A stretch of DNA of 64,000 nucleotides from contig NZ_CBFHLV010000006.1 of assembly GCF_965656765.1 (NCBI RefSeq), forward strand, positions 22,491-86,490. Reading direction: 5' to 3'. The translations under genes and the position numbers were made by a program. The notes beneath the pieces are model-generated. The model searched no databases. It saw only the letters and a program-made list of their open reading frames with translations, and was not told the origin of the DNA. This stretch comes from Marivita sp965656765. Its GTDB lineage: Bacteria > Pseudomonadota > Alphaproteobacteria > Rhodobacterales > Rhodobacteraceae. Shown here piece by piece: positions 62,163 to 64,000 of this stretch. The first letter of the stretch is position 1; the number at the start of each line of letters is the position of its first letter.

Positions 62163-63578
62163 ATGAGCGATATACTGATTGTAGACGATGAGCGCGATAT
62201 CCGCGAACTGATCGGCGATATCCTTGAGGACGAAGGCTATACAACGCGGCTTGCGGGCAACTCGTCCGAAGCGATGACCGAAATCAACGCCGAAGAGCCG
62301 GCGCTGCTCATACTCGATATCTGGCTCAAAGACAGCAAGATGGACGGGATCGATATCCTTAAGACCGTCAAACGTGACAATCCGGATGTGCCGGTGGTGA
62401 TCATTTCGGGTCACGGCAATATCGAAATCGCGGTCGCGGCGATCAAGCAAGGTGCGTATGATTTCATCGAAAAACCTTTTAACATCGATCAGTTGCTTGT
62501 CGTGATCCGGCGCGCGATGGAAACCAGCCGTCTGCGCCGTGAGAACAACAAACTCAAACGTCGCGAAACCGATGTCGCGCAGATGGTTGGCGAATGTGCC
62601 TCGTATCGTGGTTTGGTTTCGAACCTCGACAAGGTGACAAAATCCAACGGTCGCGTTTTACTATCCGGGCCTGCTGGCAGCGGCAAAGAAGTCGCCGCTC
62701 GGTACATCCACGCCAATTCCAACCGTGTCAGCGCACCTTTCGTGACCGTGAATTGTGCGGGCGTTGCGCCAGAAACAATGGAAGAGGTGTTGTTTGGCCG
62801 CGAAACACCCGAACGCGGGGTCGAACCGGGCCTGTTGGAGCAGGCGCATGGGGGTGTGATTTATTTCGACGAGGTCGCGGACATGCCGCTTGGCACTCAG
62901 TCCAAAATCCTGCGCGTGCTCGTGGATCAGCAATTCCAACGCGTCGGCGGCGCCGACAAGGTTCGGGTGGACCTGCGTGTGATTTCGTCGACCAACCGCG
63001 ATCTGCCAACCGAAATCGCAGCTGGCACCTTCCGCGAGGAACTCTATCACCGGCTGAATGTCGTGCCGATCTCTGTCCCCAGCCTTGAGGACCGTCGCGA
63101 AGACATCCCGATGCTGGCCGAGCATTTCATCGACCTTTTCAACCAGACGCAAGGCTTGCCCAAGCGCGCTCTGAGCAGTGATGCTGTGGCGTTGCTGCAA
63201 ACGATGATCTGGCCGGGCAATGTGCGCCAGCTCAAGAACCTGATTGAAAGGGTGCTGATCCTGGGCGACGGCACCGGTGACATCGCCGCGCGGGAGCTTC
63301 CACAAGACAGCGCGCAGGCCGAAGACGAGGATGGGCGCGTGGTGCTGTCGGGAACGCTTGCCACGATGCCCCTGCGCGAGGCGCGCGAGGCATTCGAGCG
63401 GGAATACCTGCTGACCCAGATCAACCGCTTTGGAGGCAATATCAGCCGCACGGCGAGCTTTGTGGGAATGGAGCGCAGCGCGTTGCATCGCAAACTGAAG
63501 TCGTTGGGCGTGGTTACCAGCTCCAAGGCGGGCAGCCGGGTGGCGTATCTCGAGGATGAGGTGGAGCAGGCGTCCTAA
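62163..63578 (+). CDS. ntrX: Response regulator NtrX, also lacking GAFTGA
   Basis: 471 residues: receiver (DDERD; D in LLILDIWLKDSKMDG), AAA+ domain with Walker A GPAGSGKEVAAR and DEVADMPLGTQSKI, and a Fis-type helix (FGGNISRTASFVGMERSALHRKL). Where NtrC-type proteins have GAFTGA, it reads NCAGVAPETMEEVLFGRETPERG, so the loop is missing. A sigma-54-independent role is expected, as in Rhodobacter and Brucella. A strong AAGGTGAGG precedes the ATG at 62163. Confidence 0.94.
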   Translation: MSDILIVDDERDIRELIGDILEDEGYTTRLAGNSSEAMTEINAEEPALLILDIWLKDSKMDGIDILKTVKRDNPDVPVVIISGHGNIEIAVAAIKQGAYDFIEKPFNIDQLLVVIRRAMETSRLRRENNKLKRRETDVAQMVGECASYRGLVSNLDKVTKSNGRVLLSGPAGSGKEVAARYIHANSNRVSAPFVTVNCAGVAPETMEEVLFGRETPERGVEPGLLEQAHGGVIYFDEVADMPLGTQSKILRVLVDQQFQRVGGADKVRVDLRVISSTNRDLPTEIAAGTFREELYHRLNVVPISVPSLEDRREDIPMLAEHFIDLFNQTQGLPKRALSSDAVALLQTMIWPGNVRQLKNLIERVLILGDGTGDIAARELPQDSAQAEDEDGRVVLSGTLATMPLREAREAFEREYLLTQINRFGGNISRTASFVGMERSALHRKLKSLGVVTSSKAGSRVAYLEDEVEQAS

Positions 63579-63609
63579 ACGTTAACCTGTTGTCCGTGAA
63601 CAACGTTTT
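63577..63609 (+). terminator. Possible weak terminator after ntrX
   Basis: AAACGTT (63577-63583) can pair with AACGTTT (63602-63608) with a long loop and a short T-tail. A second pairing GTTGT/ACAAC competes. Weak; low confidence. Confidence 0.35.
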
Positions 63610-63671
63610 GCCATGCGACATGCATGCGCTAAATCTTTGTCCATTGGTAAAACACAGACTTGGTTTGAGAC

Positions 63672-64000
63672 ATGCGCCACCGTTTTCTTGCCTTCTGTTT
63701 GGTCGTTCTGGCCAGCGGTTCGTTGGTTCCCGCTGCGGCCTCTTCGGTTTTCCTCGCATCTGATACGGTGCAAAAGACACGGCAGCTTGACCCAAACGCG
63801 GTGGATCGGGCGGCGTGGGAGTTTGCGCAGGAGCTGGACACGGAGGATGCGTATCGCGCGTATCTTGAGGCGTTCCCGGACGGTTTGTTTCGCAGCGACG
63901 CGCAGGCGCAGCTTGGGATTGAGGAACCTGAACCGGAACCCGACCGACCGCGGTCGTCGCTGGTGTTGGTAAACCCGCCGCTGGAGGCTTGCGAGGTTTG
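63672..64000 (+). CDS. Exported protein with AYxxYLxxFP motif, cut by the window end
   Basis: Starts MRHRFLAFCLVVLASGSL with a signal peptide (cleavage near AAA-S). The mature part has AAWEFAQELDTEDAYRAYLEAFPDG, a motif found in SEL1-like, caspase-like and peptidoglycan-binding proteins of this order, followed by an acidic Pro-rich stretch (EEPEPEPDRP). The frame is open to the last base, so the gene continues outside. Standard order downstream of ntrX (trkA, hfq) is not seen here. Confidence 0.75.
   Translation, partial: MRHRFLAFCLVVLASGSLVPAAASSVFLASDTVQKTRQLDPNAVDRAAWEFAQELDTEDAYRAYLEAFPDGLFRSDAQAQLGIEEPEPEPDRPRSSLVLVNPPLEACEV

Overview
The window looks like chromosomal DNA of an alphaproteobacterium of the Rhodobacteraceae (Roseobacter group). 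The evidence is a GC-rich genome with NGC/NNC-biased codons, a sciP-ctrA cell-cycle pair, a dusB-ntrB-ntrC-ntrY-ntrX cluster whose NtrC lacks the sigma-54 contact loop as in Rhodobacter, DUF6477 and DUF6456 proteins, an alphaproteobacterial LexA operator (GTTC-N7-GTTC), and a TakP-type TRAP transporter. There are no rRNA or tRNA genes that I can see, and no CRISPR array, insertion sequence or prophage. Most of the window is core metabolism, translation, repair and regulation.

Layout. 0-2 kb: ilvI (acetolactate synthase), read leftwards, preceded by a complete attenuation leader (promoter, 15-codon leader peptide with Val-Leu-Val-Ile-Val, competing hairpins, terminator). 2-7.4 kb: a small ORF, then a TRAP transporter of binding protein, small and very large permease. 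7.4-12 kb: cupin, bpt, retropepsin-like protease, marC-type membrane protein, ABC-F ATPase. 12-18.7 kb: ndk, tfoX-like/aminotransferase pair, cysS with an AT-rich 3' third, a palindromic repeat, cimA and a squalene/phytoene-synthase-like gene. 18.7-25.8 kb: MFS transporter, cobK-alkA-esterase operon, a GT4 glycosyltransferase, an unassigned transglutaminase-like protein, mnmA. 25.9-31.8 kb: sciP, ctrA (with a CtrA box), ligA, recG, and a 44-codon membrane microprotein behind LexA-type operators.

31.8-45.2 kb: NifU-like scaffold, hisI, trmFO-gluQ, ppk2-tetR, lipoprotein hydrolase, metA (sequence predicts acetyl-CoA use) with a conserved P-loop partner, two EamA transporters, a FadL-type porin with a heptad-repeat insert, an SH3/GTEPFW lipoprotein-like protein and guaA. 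45.3-52 kb: non-pyrrolysine MttB-family methyltransferase, DUF6477, a GafA-like (DUF6456) regulator, a folded intergenic element, lipA, two c-type cytochromes and a LysR regulator. 52-64 kb: hpt, ratA, amtB, ispF-pgpA-cinA, the dusB-ntrBCYX nitrogen cluster, and the start of a secreted protein cut by the window end.

Functional threads: branched-chain amino acids (ilvI plus citramalate synthase), nitrogen (ntrBC/ntrYX and amtB), cell cycle and gene transfer (sciP, ctrA, gafA-like), and DNA damage (ligA, recG, the LexA-box microprotein, alkA). Many genes overlap by 1-16 bases (ATGA, GTGA, TAATG, TAGTG, TGATG), so translational coupling is common. The observations I rate highest are the SOS-type microprotein at 31495-31629, the ilvI attenuator, the gafA-like locus and the mosaic cysS with its adjacent palindrome.
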